The notes under the pieces: model-generated
Seen by the model: the letters and a program-made list of their open reading frames with translations, nothing else
What the model was told of the DNA's origin: nothing
Database searches by the model: none
Part shown: in pieces, positions 1 through 9,803 of the stretch
How the letters are laid out: each line of letters begins with the position of its first letter
Position numbering within the stretch: the stretch's first letter is position 1
Made by a program: the position numbers and the translations under genes
Assembly: GCF_024349685.1 (NCBI RefSeq)
Contig: NZ_AP025944.1
Span: 4,904,001-4,968,000 of the forward strand
Origin: Pseudomonas sp. LRP2-20
GTDB taxonomy: Bacteria > Pseudomonadota > Gammaproteobacteria > Pseudomonadales > Pseudomonadaceae
DNA: 64,000 nucleotides
Reading direction: 5' to 3'

Positions 1-821
1 CCCACCGGCGCACCGTGAATGTCCTTGATGCTGGCGATGATGAAGCCTACCTCACCGGCCTTGAGGTCGGCGGTCTGGGTGTGCTTCGGCGTGAACACAC
101 CGACGCTGTCGACCAGGTGCACCTTGCCGGTGGACTTGACCAGGATCTTGTCGCCTTTCTTGACGCGGCCGTGGCGCACACGCACCAGCGAGACCACGCC
201 CAGGTAGTTGTCGAACCAGGAGTCGATGATCAGCGCCTGCAGTGGCGCTTCGATATCGCCTTCCGGCGCAGGGATGGTCTGCACCAGGCGCTCGAGCACT
301 TCGTCCACGCCCATGCCGCTCTTGGCGCTGCAAGCCACGGCGTCGGTGGCATCGATGCCGATGATCTTCTCGATCTCGTCCTTCACGCGGTCCGGATCGG
401 CCTGGGGCAGGTCCATCTTGTTCAGGACCGGCATGACTTCCAGGCCCTGCTCGATGGCGGTGTAGCAGTTGGCCACGGACTGGGCTTCGACACCCTGGCC
501 AGCGTCCACCACCAGCAGCGCGCCTTCACAGGCCGCCAGCGAACGCGAGACTTCGTAGGTAAAGTCAACGTGGCCGGGGGTATCGATGAAGTTCAGCTGA
601 TAGACCTTGCCGTCCTGCGCCTTGTAGTTGAGCGTGACGCTGTGGGCCTTGATGGTGATACCGCGTTCGCGCTCAAGGTCCATGGAGTCCAGTACCTGGG
701 CTTCCATTTCGCGCGCCGACAGGCCACCGCACATTTGAATGAAACGGTCGGCCAGCGTCGACTTGCCATGGTCGATGTGGGCGATGATGGAGAAATTGCG
801 GATATGACTCAAATCACTCAC
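1..821 (-). CDS. lepA: Elongation factor 4 (LepA), N-terminal part, cut by window edge
   Basis: Ribosomal back-translocase GTPase of the EF-G-like family, acting on stalled or mispositioned ribosomes in the cytoplasm. The reverse strand reads a start of [20 protein letters not shown] from a GTG at 821; this start agrees with the family N-terminus. All five GTPase motifs are visible: DHGKST (G1), RGITI (G2), DTPGH (G3), NKMD (G4) and SAKSG (G5). Domain 2 follows and runs off the left edge. About 273 codons of a protein usually near 599 residues are present. It lies downstream of mucD in the same orientation, separated by 182 bp that hold the mucD terminator, so it is probably transcribed on its own. 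Confidence 0.97.
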   Translation of the reverse strand, partial: MSDLSHIRNFSIIAHIDHGKSTLADRFIQMCGGLSAREMEAQVLDSMDLERERGITIKAHSVTLNYKAQDGKVYQLNFIDTPGHVDFTYEVSRSLAACEGALLVVDAGQGVEAQSVANCYTAIEQGLEVMPVLNKMDLPQADPDRVKDEIEKIIGIDATDAVACSAKSGMGVDEVLERLVQTIPAPEGDIEAPLQALIIDSWFDNYLGVVSLVRVRHGRVKKGDKILVKSTGKVHLVDSVGVFTPKHTQTADLKAGEVGFIIASIKDIHGAPV

Positions 822-960
822 GGGTCAACACTCGGAAAAGGCTGCGAGCCGGACGCCCGCCGAAAAATAGCCGGGAATTGTACCTTAAGCTGCTGGGATA
901 TGGGAGATTCCTCTATCGGACTGTACACAGCATTCGCACCTGCAATTGTGAACTTTCATG

Positions 961-986
961 AAAAAGGGCAGCCGAAGCTGCCCTTT
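961..986 (-). terminator. Rho-independent terminator after mucD
   Basis: Ten-bp perfect stem (GGGCAGC core, positions 963-972 and 977-986) with a four-base loop. On the reverse strand it is followed by a T run, 18 bp past the mucD stop. Confidence 0.85.
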
Positions 987-1003
987 CCTCCCCCTGAGCT
1001 CGC

Positions 1004-2440
1004 TTATTCAGCAAGTTTGAAGGTGATGAAGCTGGCACGCCCCTGACGCAGCACGCGCATCGACACCGAACGATTCTTCGGCAGGTCCTTGGCGATTTCG
1101 GTGAATTGCTTGGCCGAGGCGACCGCCTGGTTGTTCAGGTGGCTGATCACGTCGCCCGGGCGCAGCCCGATCATCGCGGCCGGGCCGTCCTGAACTTCCT
1201 TGATGACCACGCCACCCTTGAGCTCCAGGGTCTTCTTCTGTTCTGCGGTCAGGTCCGATACAGATACGCCCAGGCGGTTGCTGTTGCGCTCGGCGCTGCC
1301 TTCAGGGCTGCTACCGGCAGCGATGTCGGCATCGTCATCGGGCATTGGACCGACGGCAACGTCCAGGGTCTGGCGCTTGCCGTTGCGGATGATCTCGAGC
1401 TTGGCCTTCTCGCCGTCCTTCAAGCTGCCAACCAGGTGCGGCAGGTCTGCCGACATGACGATCGGCTGGCCGTTCATGCTCAGGATCACGTCACCCACCT
1501 GCAAGCCGCCCTTGGCTGCCGGGCCGTTTTCCAGCACCTGCGCCACCAGGGCACCCGCCGGTTTGTCGAGGCCGAACGACTCAGCCAGGTCCTTGTTGAC
1601 CTCCTGAATCACCACACCCAGCCAGCCGCGGCTGACCTTGCCGTCTTTCTTCAGCTGGTTGGACACATCGATGGCCACATCGATCGGGATGGCGAAGGAC
1701 AGGCCCATGAAGCCGCCAGAGCGGGTGAAGATCTGCGAGTTGATACCCACCACCTCACCTTTCATGTTGAACAGCGGGCCGCCGGAGTTACCCGGGTTGA
1801 TGGCCACATCGGTCTGGATGAACGGCACATAGGTGTCGTTGGGCAGGGTCCGGCCCTTGGCGCTGACGATACCTTTGGTCACCGAATGGTCGAAGCCGAA
1901 CGGCGAACCGATGGCCAGCACCCACTCCCCGACCTTGAGCTTCTCGGAGTCACCCAGCTTGACGGTCGGCAGGTTCTTGCCCTCGACCTTGAGCAAGGCC
2001 ACGTCGGTGCGTGGGTCGGTGCCGATCAGCTTGGCCTGCAGCTCGCTGCGGTCCGACAGGCGGACGATGATCTCGTCGGCATCGGCAACCACGTGGTTGT
2101 TGGTCAGTACATAGCCATCACTGGAAATGATGAAGCCCGAACCCAGCGACATGGCCTCGCGCTGGCGATCACCGCGCGGCGAACGCGGCTGCTGCGGCAT
2201 GTTGCGCTCGAAGAACTCGCGGAACATCGGCGGCAGGCCTTCGAGGTCCGGCATCTGGCCGGAGGCGAGGCGGTCCGGCAACTTCTGCTTGGTGCTGATG
2301 TTGACCACCGCCGGCGAGGCCTGCTCGACCAGGGTGGTGAAGTCCGGCAGGGCTTCATCGGCCTGGGCGCTGAGCACCTGGCCGAGCATGAGCACGGCGG
2401 CGAACATCGTTAGGTAGGATTTCAAGCGTGGTATTGACAT
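1004..2440 (-). CDS. mucD: Periplasmic serine protease MucD (HtrA/DegP family)
   Basis: HtrA-type periplasmic protease/chaperone that clears misfolded envelope proteins and restrains AlgU activation. The 478-residue protein starts at the ATG at 2440, preceded by GGGAG. An upstream in-frame extension was rejected because the chosen start opens directly into a signal peptide cleaved near AQA|DE (about residue 27). The catalytic triad is visible as H116 (TNNHVV), D146 (TDVALL) and S219 (GNSGGPL). Two PDZ domains follow, with GWLGVVIQEV near the first and LGVSVSDLT near the second. It is the last gene of the algU cluster but is separated from mucB by 189 bp, so an internal promoter is possible. 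No mucC lies between them. Confidence 0.96.
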   Translation of the reverse strand: MSIPRLKSYLTMFAAVLMLGQVLSAQADEALPDFTTLVEQASPAVVNISTKQKLPDRLASGQMPDLEGLPPMFREFFERNMPQQPRSPRGDRQREAMSLGSGFIISSDGYVLTNNHVVADADEIIVRLSDRSELQAKLIGTDPRTDVALLKVEGKNLPTVKLGDSEKLKVGEWVLAIGSPFGFDHSVTKGIVSAKGRTLPNDTYVPFIQTDVAINPGNSGGPLFNMKGEVVGINSQIFTRSGGFMGLSFAIPIDVAIDVSNQLKKDGKVSRGWLGVVIQEVNKDLAESFGLDKPAGALVAQVLENGPAAKGGLQVGDVILSMNGQPIVMSADLPHLVGSLKDGEKAKLEIIRNGKRQTLDVAVGPMPDDDADIAAGSSPEGSAERNSNRLGVSVSDLTAEQKKTLELKGGVVIKEVQDGPAAMIGLRPGDVISHLNNQAVASAKQFTEIAKDLPKNRSVSMRVLRQGRASFITFKLAE

Positions 2441-2629
2441 ACGGCTCCCGTCACAACGAGCGGTAGTTGGAAATAGCCCTGCCCAAAGCAGGAAAGGCCA
2501 GACTCCTATGAAGCCTGACCTATAGAAAATTTGCCGAAGGATTGCAAATGACAATGCTTTAATTTCATTTCAGCCGCATGTCCGTTTGCCTGCGCATTGC
2601 CCTTGGTGCCGGCCCGGAAAAGCGCGCCA

Positions 2630-3595
2630 TCACTGGCGCGCCTGGGCATCCTGAGGGCGCATCGACAGCGCGACACGTTCTGCCGTACCCAGCGGAATTT
2701 CGCCGACCACGGTGACTTGCACCTTGCCCTTGGGCGTATTCAGGCGCCGTGAAACGGCCGAGGTCGGACCAAGCTGGGTGCGCACATCGGCACCGGCATC
2801 ATCCTTCACGGGTTCGAGGAACACCGAAAAACGGGCCAGTCCATCGTCATACATCAGGCTGCTTATCGAGCTGTTGCGCTCGGGATCGCGACGCACCGTA
2901 CTGTTGATCAGCTCGAAACCCGGCGGCAGCCAGTCCGACCGCCAGCCGGCGACGGCTTCGGTTGCAGCACTGGCTACCTGCTCAACCGGTTTGCACGTGG
3001 CACGTGCACGCATTGCCTCGTCACTGGGCACAGCGTCAGTATTTAGCTGGATCATCTGGAAGCGCTCGAGCAACTGCCCCTTGTCATTGAGCATCAATGA
3101 GCGCAGAGGCAGGCCGGTCTGGCGATCCAGATGAAGTTCGAATGCATAGCGATGCTGATCGCGGGGAGTCAGCGTGACGATCACGGCATCACGGTCGGCG
3201 ACCCGTGCCTTGCCCGCCACACTCAGGTCATACCAACCCATCAGCTTGAGGGGATCAAGCGTTCGCGGCGCAGACTCCGGCGGACCACCAACGCCACTGG
3301 CCAGGCCGCCACTGACGCACTGCACCTTGCCATCCACGCGCAACACTTCCTGGGCCGGGCCATCAAGCTGCAGTAGCCGCTCGCTGACCTTGCCGTCCTG
3401 AACGCGATGCCAGATATCGTGGGAAGAGAAGCTGCCGTTACGTTCGTAGACGAAGGAGCCCTGGTAACTCTGCTTCTGCTCGGCCTGTGCCAGCTTGCTC
3501 AACCACTCGCTCGCCTCAGGCGAAGAATTGGCTGCCAACGCTGGCACCGTCATGCAGCTGCCTATCAGCAGCGACAGGAGAGGTAGCGCGCGCAT
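2630..3595 (-). CDS. mucB: Sigma-factor regulator MucB (RseB family)
   Basis: Periplasmic protein that binds the periplasmic domain of MucA and shields it from regulated proteolysis, keeping AlgU inactive until lipid or misfolded-protein signals arrive. It has 321 residues with a clear signal peptide ending ALA|AN near residue 22. The lipoprotein-carrier-like RseB fold starts at SYQGSFVYERNG, which is typical of the family. It begins 12 bp after the mucA stop, so the two are co-transcribed and probably translationally linked. The next gene is mucD after 189 bp with no mucC. Confidence 0.94.
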   Translation of the reverse strand: MRALPLLSLLIGSCMTVPALAANSSPEASEWLSKLAQAEQKQSYQGSFVYERNGSFSSHDIWHRVQDGKVSERLLQLDGPAQEVLRVDGKVQCVSGGLASGVGGPPESAPRTLDPLKLMGWYDLSVAGKARVADRDAVIVTLTPRDQHRYAFELHLDRQTGLPLRSLMLNDKGQLLERFQMIQLNTDAVPSDEAMRARATCKPVEQVASAATEAVAGWRSDWLPPGFELINSTVRRDPERNSSISSLMYDDGLARFSVFLEPVKDDAGADVRTQLGPTSAVSRRLNTPKGKVQVTVVGEIPLGTAERVALSMRPQDAQARQ

Positions 3596-3607
3596 GATCC
3601 TCCTTAC

Positions 3608-4198
3608 TTAGCGGTTTTCCAGGCTGGCGGCGCGGGCATACGGCAGGGCGCTTTCAGTGCCCTTGAGCGCGGATTCCTGCGCGTGCTGGCGCAGATAACC
3701 TGGCAGACGCTGATCCCAGCCGGCCTGGTTCTGCAGCACGCCGTTGGCCATCGGCCCGGTCGGTTGCTCACTGCTTTCACTATAGCCTGCCAAAACCGCC
3801 GGGCCCTGACTTTGTGGCATGCTCAGGCCTTGCTGCGCAGGCTGCTGGGCAGCCAGTTCGGCACCGGTGATTTCGTCCTGGTTGTACATGCGCACGCCAG
3901 CCAGCACCGCTACGGTGACCGAGGCAGCGACGGCCAGGCGGCCAATGCTGCGCCACGGGCCCTGCTTGACCTTGGCCGGCACGGCTTCATCAGCCAGCGC
4001 GGCGGAGACCGCCGAGGCGATATCCAGCTTGGGCAGCAACAGTTCCTTGTGCATCGCTGCGCGGGCTACCTGGTAACGCGACCAGGTGGCACGGGTTTCG
4101 GCATCGTCGACGGCGTTCAACACCCGACGCAATTCCAGTTCGTCCGCTTCGTTATCCATTACCGCGGACAGCGATTCCTGCAAAGCTTCACGACTCAT
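3608..4198 (-). CDS. mucA: Anti-sigma factor MucA (RseA family)
   Basis: Single-pass inner-membrane anti-sigma factor that binds AlgU with its cytoplasmic N-terminus and MucB with its periplasmic C-terminus. It has 196 residues. The N-terminal RseA-type domain opens SREALQESLSAVMDNEAD, and one hydrophobic membrane segment lies at about residues 86-104. The periplasmic tail is Gln/Pro-rich. No truncation of the mucA22 kind is seen: the frame is open to a normal C-terminus (ASLENR). It starts 31 bp after the algU stop in a tight operon. Confidence 0.95.
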   Translation of the reverse strand: MSREALQESLSAVMDNEADELELRRVLNAVDDAETRATWSRYQVARAAMHKELLLPKLDIASAVSAALADEAVPAKVKQGPWRSIGRLAVAASVTVAVLAGVRMYNQDEITGAELAAQQPAQQGLSMPQSQGPAVLAGYSESSEQPTGPMANGVLQNQAGWDQRLPGYLRQHAQESALKGTESALPYARAASLENR

Positions 4199-4229
4199 GG
4201 CGGTTCCTCTCTTGGCTGTCGCCGCTGTC

Positions 4230-4811
4230 TCAGGTTTCCTGCAACAACGGCTGCAGGGCTTTGTCTATGGCCTCCCGAGCGCGGAAGATTCGAGAGCGCA
4301 CGGTACCCACCGGACATTGCATGACGCTGGCAATGTCTTCGTAACTCAACCCGTCGAATTCACGCAGGGTCAATGCCGTGCGCAGATCTTCGGGCAGCTG
4401 CTGGATGGTGCGATGGACAGTGCCTTCGATTTCATCCCGCAACAACGAGCGCTCTGGGGACTCGAGATCCTTGAGACCATGATCGCCGTCGTAAAACTCC
4501 GCATCCTCGGAGCTCACATCGCTGTCTGGTGGCCGTCTTCCACGGGACACCAGGTAGTTCTTCGCCGTGTTGATGGCGATGCGGTACAGCCAGGTATAAA
4601 ACGCACTGTCACCGCGGAAATTGCCAAGCGCACGGTAGGCCTTGATAAAGGCTTCCTGCGCCACATCCTGGGCCTCGTGGGTGTCGTGAACGAACCGCAC
4701 GATCAACCCTAGAATCTTGTGCTGATACTTCAGCACCAACAGATCGAACGCTCGCCTGTCTCCGCGCTGCACGCGCTCGACAAGCTGCTGATCCTCTTCC
4801 TGGGTTAGCAT
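4230..4811 (-). CDS. algU: RNA polymerase sigma factor AlgU (RpoE, sigma-22)
   Basis: ECF sigma factor for envelope stress, heat/osmotic tolerance and exopolysaccharide genes. The 193-residue protein starts at the ATG giving MLTQEEDQQLVERV. A GTG two codons upstream is possible, but the chosen start matches the family. Region 2 (FDLLVLKYQHKILGLI, then DVAQEAFIKAYRAL) and region 4 (LREFDGLSYEDIASVM, then GTVRSRIFRAR) are intact. It heads the algU-mucA-mucB operon, and two AlgU-type promoters lie upstream, consistent with autoregulation. Confidence 0.97.
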   Translation of the reverse strand: MLTQEEDQQLVERVQRGDRRAFDLLVLKYQHKILGLIVRFVHDTHEAQDVAQEAFIKAYRALGNFRGDSAFYTWLYRIAINTAKNYLVSRGRRPPDSDVSSEDAEFYDGDHGLKDLESPERSLLRDEIEGTVHRTIQQLPEDLRTALTLREFDGLSYEDIASVMQCPVGTVRSRIFRAREAIDKALQPLLQET

Positions 4812-4870
4812 GAACACTCCTCAGTGAACTCGAAGGAGCGTTGCAACAGCCTTTGTTCAGGCTTGCAACC

Positions 4871-4897
4871 ATAGACTCGGGCTTTACGCAAAAGTTC
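4871..4897 (-). promoter_or_regulatory. AlgU-dependent promoter, proximal (P3-like)
   Basis: The reverse strand reads GAACTT, 16 bp, then TCTAT, matching the AlgU/sigma-E consensus GAACTT-N16/17-TCTNN. It lies about 60 bp upstream of the algU start. From memory it closely resembles the P3 promoter of P. aeruginosa algU. Confidence 0.8.
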
Positions 4898-5065
4898 TCC
4901 CCTCCAAGCAAGTTTCCTGCGGCCCTTGGTCGGCTCGCACGGAAGACGCGGCACGGTCACGGCCCGCTGCGTCGATAATCAGGTTTCGAATACGCAGGGT
5001 GTCAGCCCGAATAGAGCTGCCGCCTCGCGTCGCCGCGGCAAATGGTGGCGTGCGGACAGCCTTCA

Positions 5066-5093
5066 TAGGATTTCCGGCCGTGTCGGAAAGTTC
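5066..5093 (-). promoter_or_regulatory. AlgU-dependent promoter, distal (P1-like)
   Basis: The reverse strand reads GAACTT, 17 bp, then TCCTA. Spacing and the -35 match the AlgU consensus; the -10 is less exact than in the proximal promoter. It sits between the divergent algU and nadB genes, about 255 bp upstream of algU. Confidence 0.6.
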
Positions 5094-5247
5094 CCGGAAA
5101 GATTGACGCAACGTCCTTACTGGCATGGAAATTGGCTACCGCAGGCTGCTATAAAGGCAGCCCGGCCAGCATTCACGATAGTTTCACATTGCCATCTGCA
5201 CGTGACTATTGTGCCGCGCCCTTTCCAAAGATTACTAGTGTCCCGAC

Positions 5248-6852
5248 ATGAGCCAACAATTCCAACATGATGTCCTGGTGATCGGCAGCGGCGCAGCCGG
5301 TCTCAGCCTGGCACTTAACCTTCCCGGCCACCTGCGCATTGCCGTGCTGAGCAAGGGTGACCTGGCCAACGGTTCGACTTTCTGGGCCCAGGGTGGGGTC
5401 GCCGCCGTTCTCGACGACACCGACACCGTACAGTCGCATGTCGAGGACACCCTCAATGCCGGTGGCGGCCTGTGCAACGAGGAGGCTGTGCGCTTTACCG
5501 TCGAGCACAGCCGCGAAGCCATCGAATGGCTGATCGAGCAAGGCGTACCTTTTACCCGCGACGAACACTACAGCGTCGATGATGGCGGTTTCGAATTCCA
5601 TCTGACCCGCGAAGGTGGCCACAGCCATCGGCGCATCATCCATGCCGCCGACGCCACCGGCGCGGCGATTTTCACCACCTTGCTGGAGCAAGCCCGCAAG
5701 CGCCCGAACATCGAGCTGCTGGAGCAGCGCGTGGCGGTCGACCTGATCACCGAGCGCCGCCTTGGTCTGGCGGGTGATCGCTGCCTGGGCGCCTACGTAC
5801 TGAACCGCAACAGCGGAGAAGTCGACACCTTCGGCGCACGTTTCACCGTGCTGGCCACCGGGGGCGCGGCCAAGGTCTACCTCTACACCAGCAACCCCGA
5901 CGGCGCCTGCGGTGATGGCATTGCCATGGCCTGGCGCGCCGGCTGCCGGGTGGCGAACCTGGAATTCAACCAGTTCCACCCGACCTGCCTGTATCACCCG
6001 CAGGCCAAGAGCTTCCTGATCACCGAAGCCTTGCGTGGCGAAGGGGCGTTACTGCGCCTGCCCAACGGCGAGCGCTTCATGCCGCGTTTCGACCCGCGAG
6101 AAGAGCTGGCCCCGCGTGACATCGTCGCCCGTGCCATCGACCACGAAATGAAGCGCCTGGGCGTCGATTGCGTCTACCTCGACATCACCCACAAGCCGGC
6201 CGATTTCATCAAGAGCCACTTCCCGACCGTCTACGAGCGCTGCCTGGCCTTCGGCATCGACATCACCCGCCAGCCGATCCCGGTGGTTCCAGCGGCCCAC
6301 TACACCTGTGGCGGGGTCGTGGTCGATGATCGCGGCCATACCGATGTCCCCGGCCTGTACGCTATCGGCGAAACCAGCTTCACCGGCCTGCACGGCGCCA
6401 ACCGCATGGCCAGCAACTCGCTGCTGGAGTGCTTCGTCTATGGCCGCGCCGCCGCCGCTGACATCGAGGCGCATCTGGAGCAGATCGCCATGCCCAGGGC
6501 CCTGCCCTGCTGGGACGCCAGCCAGGTGACCGATTCGGACGAAGACGTGATCATCGCGCACAACTGGGACGAGTTGCGGCGGTTCATGTGGGACTATGTG
6601 GGCATCGTGCGTACCAGCAAGCGCCTGCAGCGCGCCGAACATCGCGTTCGCCTGCTGCTCGACGAGATCGACGAGTTCTACAGCAACTACAAGGTCAGCC
6701 GCGACTTGATCGAGCTGCGCAACCTGGCCCAGGTGGCCGAGCTGATGATCCGCTCGGCAATGCAGCGCAAGGAAAGCCGTGGCCTGCATTACACCCTGGA
6801 TTATCCGGGGATGCTGCCCGAGGCCAAGGACACCATCCTCAGCCCGATCTGA
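5248..6852 (+). CDS. nadB: L-aspartate oxidase NadB
   Basis: FAD enzyme that oxidises L-aspartate to iminoaspartate, the first step of de novo NAD synthesis. It has 534 residues. The Rossmann FAD motif [13 protein letters not shown] is at residues 10-22. The succinate dehydrogenase-like active-site region ([16 protein letters not shown]-like segment) and the C-terminal FAD signature [16 protein letters not shown] are present, followed by the helical C-terminal domain. It is divergent from algU. Its last 14 bases overlap the 3' end of the convergent ygfX-like gene. Confidence 0.97.
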   Translation: MSQQFQHDVLVIGSGAAGLSLALNLPGHLRIAVLSKGDLANGSTFWAQGGVAAVLDDTDTVQSHVEDTLNAGGGLCNEEAVRFTVEHSREAIEWLIEQGVPFTRDEHYSVDDGGFEFHLTREGGHSHRRIIHAADATGAAIFTTLLEQARKRPNIELLEQRVAVDLITERRLGLAGDRCLGAYVLNRNSGEVDTFGARFTVLATGGAAKVYLYTSNPDGACGDGIAMAWRAGCRVANLEFNQFHPTCLYHPQAKSFLITEALRGEGALLRLPNGERFMPRFDPREELAPRDIVARAIDHEMKRLGVDCVYLDITHKPADFIKSHFPTVYERCLAFGIDITRQPIPVVPAAHYTCGGVVVDDRGHTDVPGLYAIGETSFTGLHGANRMASNSLLECFVYGRAAAADIEAHLEQIAMPRALPCWDASQVTDSDEDVIIAHNWDELRRFMWDYVGIVRTSKRLQRAEHRVRLLLDEIDEFYSNYKVSRDLIELRNLAQVAELMIRSAMQRKESRGLHYTLDYPGMLPEAKDTILSPI

Positions 6853-7300
6853 AGCAGCTGTCGAAGCGGCGTCGGCTGAACTTCAGCCTCACCCGCAAAC
6901 GTCGATGCAAGTCAGCCCCCAGGGCATCTCGAGGCACGCACTGGCTCTCGCCAAGCCAGTGCCCTGCCCTGACGAACCGCAACACCACCAACCCCGGCAG
7001 CGCCACACTGTCCCGACACAAGCGCACCGGCTGCCAGCCCAGCGCCTGGCTGAACACGCGCCAGCCCGAAGCATCTCGGCGCAGACCGGTAACGGCACAG
7101 GGATCAGTCAGCAGGATACGACGTGGGATGGCCCAGCAGGCGTGGGCAATGCACGCGGCAAGCAGACAAAGGCCAAGCCACCAGGGCAGCACGCTCAGCC
7201 ACAAGACCTGCAGTGCCAGCACCTGGCAAACCAGATAGGCCGCCAGCAACAGGCGCGAGCCCTGCCAACGGCACTCGAAACACTCACTTGGGCTGGACAC
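6839..7300 (-). CDS. YgfX/CptA-like inner-membrane protein
   Basis: Small membrane protein of the YgfX family, encoded next to SdhE across gammaproteobacteria. In E. coli the pair has been described as a toxin-antitoxin-like system (CptAB) affecting cytoskeletal proteins; its role here is inference. The GTG at 7300 gives [20 protein letters not shown], the usual family N-terminus, and overlaps the sdhE stop by 17 bp, implying translational coupling. The 153-residue protein has two hydrophobic segments (about residues 15-50), then a basic, Trp-containing soluble part. Its stop overlaps convergent nadB. Confidence 0.8.
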   Translation of the reverse strand: MSSPSECFECRWQGSRLLLAAYLVCQVLALQVLWLSVLPWWLGLCLLAACIAHACWAIPRRILLTDPCAVTGLRRDASGWRVFSQALGWQPVRLCRDSVALPGLVVLRFVRAGHWLGESQCVPRDALGADLHRRLRVRLKFSRRRFDSCFRSG

Positions 7301-7538
7301 GATCCAGAATGATGCGAACCATGCGCTGCAGCTCCGGGTCTTCCGACTCGGTACGCTCCATGAACCAGCCGAACATGTCCTGATCTTCACAGCTCAACAG
7401 GCGGACATAAAGTTCGCGGTCGGCTTCGCTCAGGGTCGGGTAGACCTCCTGGGTGAATGGCACCAGCAGTACGTCCAGTTCCAGCATGCCGCGGCGGCTG
7501 TGCCAGAAAAGCCGGTTGAGTTCAGTTTGTTCGACCAT
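7284..7538 (-). CDS. sdhE: FAD assembly factor SdhE (YgfY/CptB)
   Basis: Flavinylation factor that helps attach FAD to succinate dehydrogenase SdhA. It has 84 residues starting [18 protein letters not shown], with GAGG upstream. The family signature RRGMLELD, containing the functional RGxxE, is at residues 14-21. A late acidic helix ([11 protein letters not shown]) is also typical. It is the first gene of a two-gene unit with the overlapping ygfX-like gene and is divergent from ygfZ. Confidence 0.94.
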   Translation of the reverse strand: MVEQTELNRLFWHSRRGMLELDVLLVPFTQEVYPTLSEADRELYVRLLSCEDQDMFGWFMERTESEDPELQRMVRIILDRVQPK

Positions 7539-7671
7539 GGGGCCCTCCTCGAATGGTCGCGCAGTATACCGCGCAGTGAACGAAGCGGCACAGGGCGTTG
7601 GTCTAGTCACCTACCTATTTTGTTACTGGCGTTCTATGATGGCCGCCAGTCTTTAGCCACCGCGATGACCC

Positions 7672-8613
7672 ATGGCCGATTCCGCTTTCTTCAGCCCCCT
7701 GTCCCACGAGGGCATCCTCGCCGTCCGCGGCTCCGACGCCGGCAAGTTCCTGCAGGGCCAGCTGACCTGCAACATCAACTACCTCAGCCTCGAGCACGCC
7801 AGCCTCGGCGCCCGCTGCATGGTCAAGGGGCGCATGCAGTCGAGCTTCCGCATCCTGCCCGAGGGCAATGGCTACCTGCTGGCCATGGCCAGCGAGTTGC
7901 TGGAGCTGCAACTGGCCGACCTGAAAAAGTACGCCGTGTTCTCCAAGGCCACGCTCACCGACGAGAGTGCGGCCTGGGCACGCTTCGGCCTGCAAGGTGG
8001 CGGCGCCGCGCTGCAGGCATTGGGGCTGGACGTGCCGACAGCAGCGGGTAGCACCGTGCGCCATGATGGCCTGATCGCCATTGCCGTCTCGGCTGACCGC
8101 AGCGAACTCTGGGTACCGGCAGACCAGGCCGCCAGCGTTCGCCAGCAGCTGGCCGCCACGCTGCCCGAGGGCAGCCTCAACGATTGGCTGTTGGGGCAAG
8201 TTCGCGCTGGCATCGGCCAGGTCATGGGCCCGACCCGTGAGCTGTTCATCCCACAGATGATCAACCTGCAGGCAGTCGATGGCGTGAGCTTCAAGAAAGG
8301 CTGCTACACCGGCCAGGAAATCGTCGCGCGCATGCAGTACCTGGGCAAGCTCAAGCGTCGTCAGTATCGGTTGGCGCTCGACCTGCAGGATGTTCCAGCC
8401 CCAGGCACGGAAATCTTCTCGCCGACCCATGGTTCATCGGTAGGTGAAGTGGTCATTGCCGCCGGCAGCGGCCAGGGCTGCGAGCTGCTCGCGGTACTGA
8501 GCGCCGAGTCGGTGGAGGACGACAACCTGCACCTGGGCAGCCCGGAAGGCCCGCGCCTGCGGGTGTTGACCCTGCCGTACGAGCTGGACCGCGACCGGGA
8601 AATCCAGCGCTGA
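7672..8613 (+). CDS. ygfZ: Folate-binding protein YgfZ (CAF17 family)
   Basis: Tetrahydrofolate-binding protein that supports biogenesis or repair of some Fe-S enzymes. It has 313 residues with a GcvT-like fold. The diagnostic motif KGCYTGQEIV, carrying the conserved Cys, is at about residues 205-214. N-terminal GKFLQGQLTCNI is also typical. It is divergent from sdhE by 133 bp and is followed 31 bp later by an HDOD gene on the same strand, so the two may share a transcript. Confidence 0.93.
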   Translation: MADSAFFSPLSHEGILAVRGSDAGKFLQGQLTCNINYLSLEHASLGARCMVKGRMQSSFRILPEGNGYLLAMASELLELQLADLKKYAVFSKATLTDESAAWARFGLQGGGAALQALGLDVPTAAGSTVRHDGLIAIAVSADRSELWVPADQAASVRQQLAATLPEGSLNDWLLGQVRAGIGQVMGPTRELFIPQMINLQAVDGVSFKKGCYTGQEIVARMQYLGKLKRRQYRLALDLQDVPAPGTEIFSPTHGSSVGEVVIAAGSGQGCELLAVLSAESVEDDNLHLGSPEGPRLRVLTLPYELDRDREIQR

Positions 8614-8644
8614 ACAGTGCACCACCCTTGCCGTTGAGACGTTC

Positions 8645-9451
8645 ATGAACAAGCTGGCCGAGATGGTTCAAGCGCAGTTGCTCGCTGCCATCGACAACGA
8701 TGACCTGGTCCTGCCAACCCTGCCCGAGGTTGCCCTGAGCATTCGCGAGGCGGCTGAAGACAGCGAAATCAGCGTTGCCGCTCTGAGCAAGGTGATCGGA
8801 CGCGACGCTGCCCTGTCGGCGCGCCTGATCAAGGTGGTCAACAGCCCGCTGTTGCGCGCAGCGGTCGAAGTCACCGACCTGCACACGGCCATCACCCGCC
8901 TGGGCATCAACTACAGTTGCAACTTGGCCATCGGCCTGGTAATCGAACAGATCTTCCATGCCCGCTCGTCTGCAGTTGAACAAAAATTGCGTGATATCTG
9001 GTCGAACAGCCTTGAAGTGGCAGGCATCAGCTATGAACTGTGCCGTCGCTATACACAACTGAAACCCGACCAGGCGACGCTCGGCGGGCTGGTCAACCAG
9101 ATCGGTGCGCTGCCGGTGCTGATCTACGCTGAAGAGCACAACGAGCTGCTGTCCGACCCGGTCTGCCTGCACTATGTGATCGAGCAGATCCAGCCGGTGC
9201 TGGGGGACAAGATTCTCTCGTCGTGGGAATTTCCCGAGCAGTTGGTCAACCTGCCGAGCCAGGTGCAGGACCTGGACCGTCGAACTGACAAGGTCGACTA
9301 CATCGATGTGGTGCAGATCGCCAAGTGCCTGAGCCAGCGCGGACGCAGCAGGCCATTGCCAGCATTGCCGGCCTATCGGCACCTGGGCCTGCCGTATGGC
9401 ACCGAACTGGAGATTGCCGAGCTGCTGGAAGCGCGGAGCATGCTGCGCTGA
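8645..9451 (+). CDS. HDOD domain signalling protein
   Basis: HDOD domains are HD-like but usually non-catalytic signalling modules. The 268-residue protein has the domain from about residue 20 (LPTLPEVALSIREAAED), with the segment ARLIKVVNSPLLR that is characteristic of HDOD. No GGDEF, EAL or receiver domain is attached. The partner is unknown. It lies 31 bp after ygfZ and is followed by a REP-rich tandem repeat. Confidence 0.88.
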   Translation: MNKLAEMVQAQLLAAIDNDDLVLPTLPEVALSIREAAEDSEISVAALSKVIGRDAALSARLIKVVNSPLLRAAVEVTDLHTAITRLGINYSCNLAIGLVIEQIFHARSSAVEQKLRDIWSNSLEVAGISYELCRRYTQLKPDQATLGGLVNQIGALPVLIYAEEHNELLSDPVCLHYVIEQIQPVLGDKILSSWEFPEQLVNLPSQVQDLDRRTDKVDYIDVVQIAKCLSQRGRSRPLPALPAYRHLGLPYGTELEIAELLEARSMLR

Positions 9452-9467
9452 TCCTGCCTTACCTGCC

Positions 9468-9577
9468 CCGGCCTCTTCGCGGGTAAACCCGCTCCCACAG
9501 GAATATCACAGGCCTGAGGCGTACGCTGTACCTGTGGGAGCGGGTGTACCCGCGAAAGGGCCGGGACAGGCAACCAA
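9468..9577. repeat. Divergent REP pair leading the tandem array
   Basis: Two facing P. putida-type REP palindromes (9468-9501 and about 9531-9565) with a short unique centre. The layout and flank (GGGACAGGCAACCAA) match the 113-bp repeat that follows, so this looks like the oldest, most diverged unit, lacking the tctE tail at its left end. Confidence 0.75.
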
Positions 9578-9803
9578 TCAGTCGGCGATGAAGCTGACCC
9601 GTACCTCCCACAGGGATATCACTGCCCTGAGGTTTACGCTGTACCTGTGGGAGCGGGCTTGCCCGCGAAGAGGCCGGGACAGGCAACCAATCAGTCGGCG
9701 ATGAAGCTGACCCGTACCTCCCACAGGGATATCACTGGCCTGAGGCTTACGCTGTACCTGTGGGAGCGGGCTTGCCCGCGAAGAGGCCGGGACAGGCAAC
9801 CAA
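9578..9803. repeat. 113-bp tandem repeat (two units) carrying the tctE 3' tail plus REP
   Basis: Units 9578-9690 and 9691-9803 have the same length and differ at about two positions. Each begins with a copy of the last codons and stop of the reverse-strand tctE gene (encoding VRVSFIAD then stop) and continues with REP sequence. A third copy of the tail at 9804 is the end of tctE itself. This is a gene-tail plus REP unit amplified in tandem. Confidence 0.9.
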
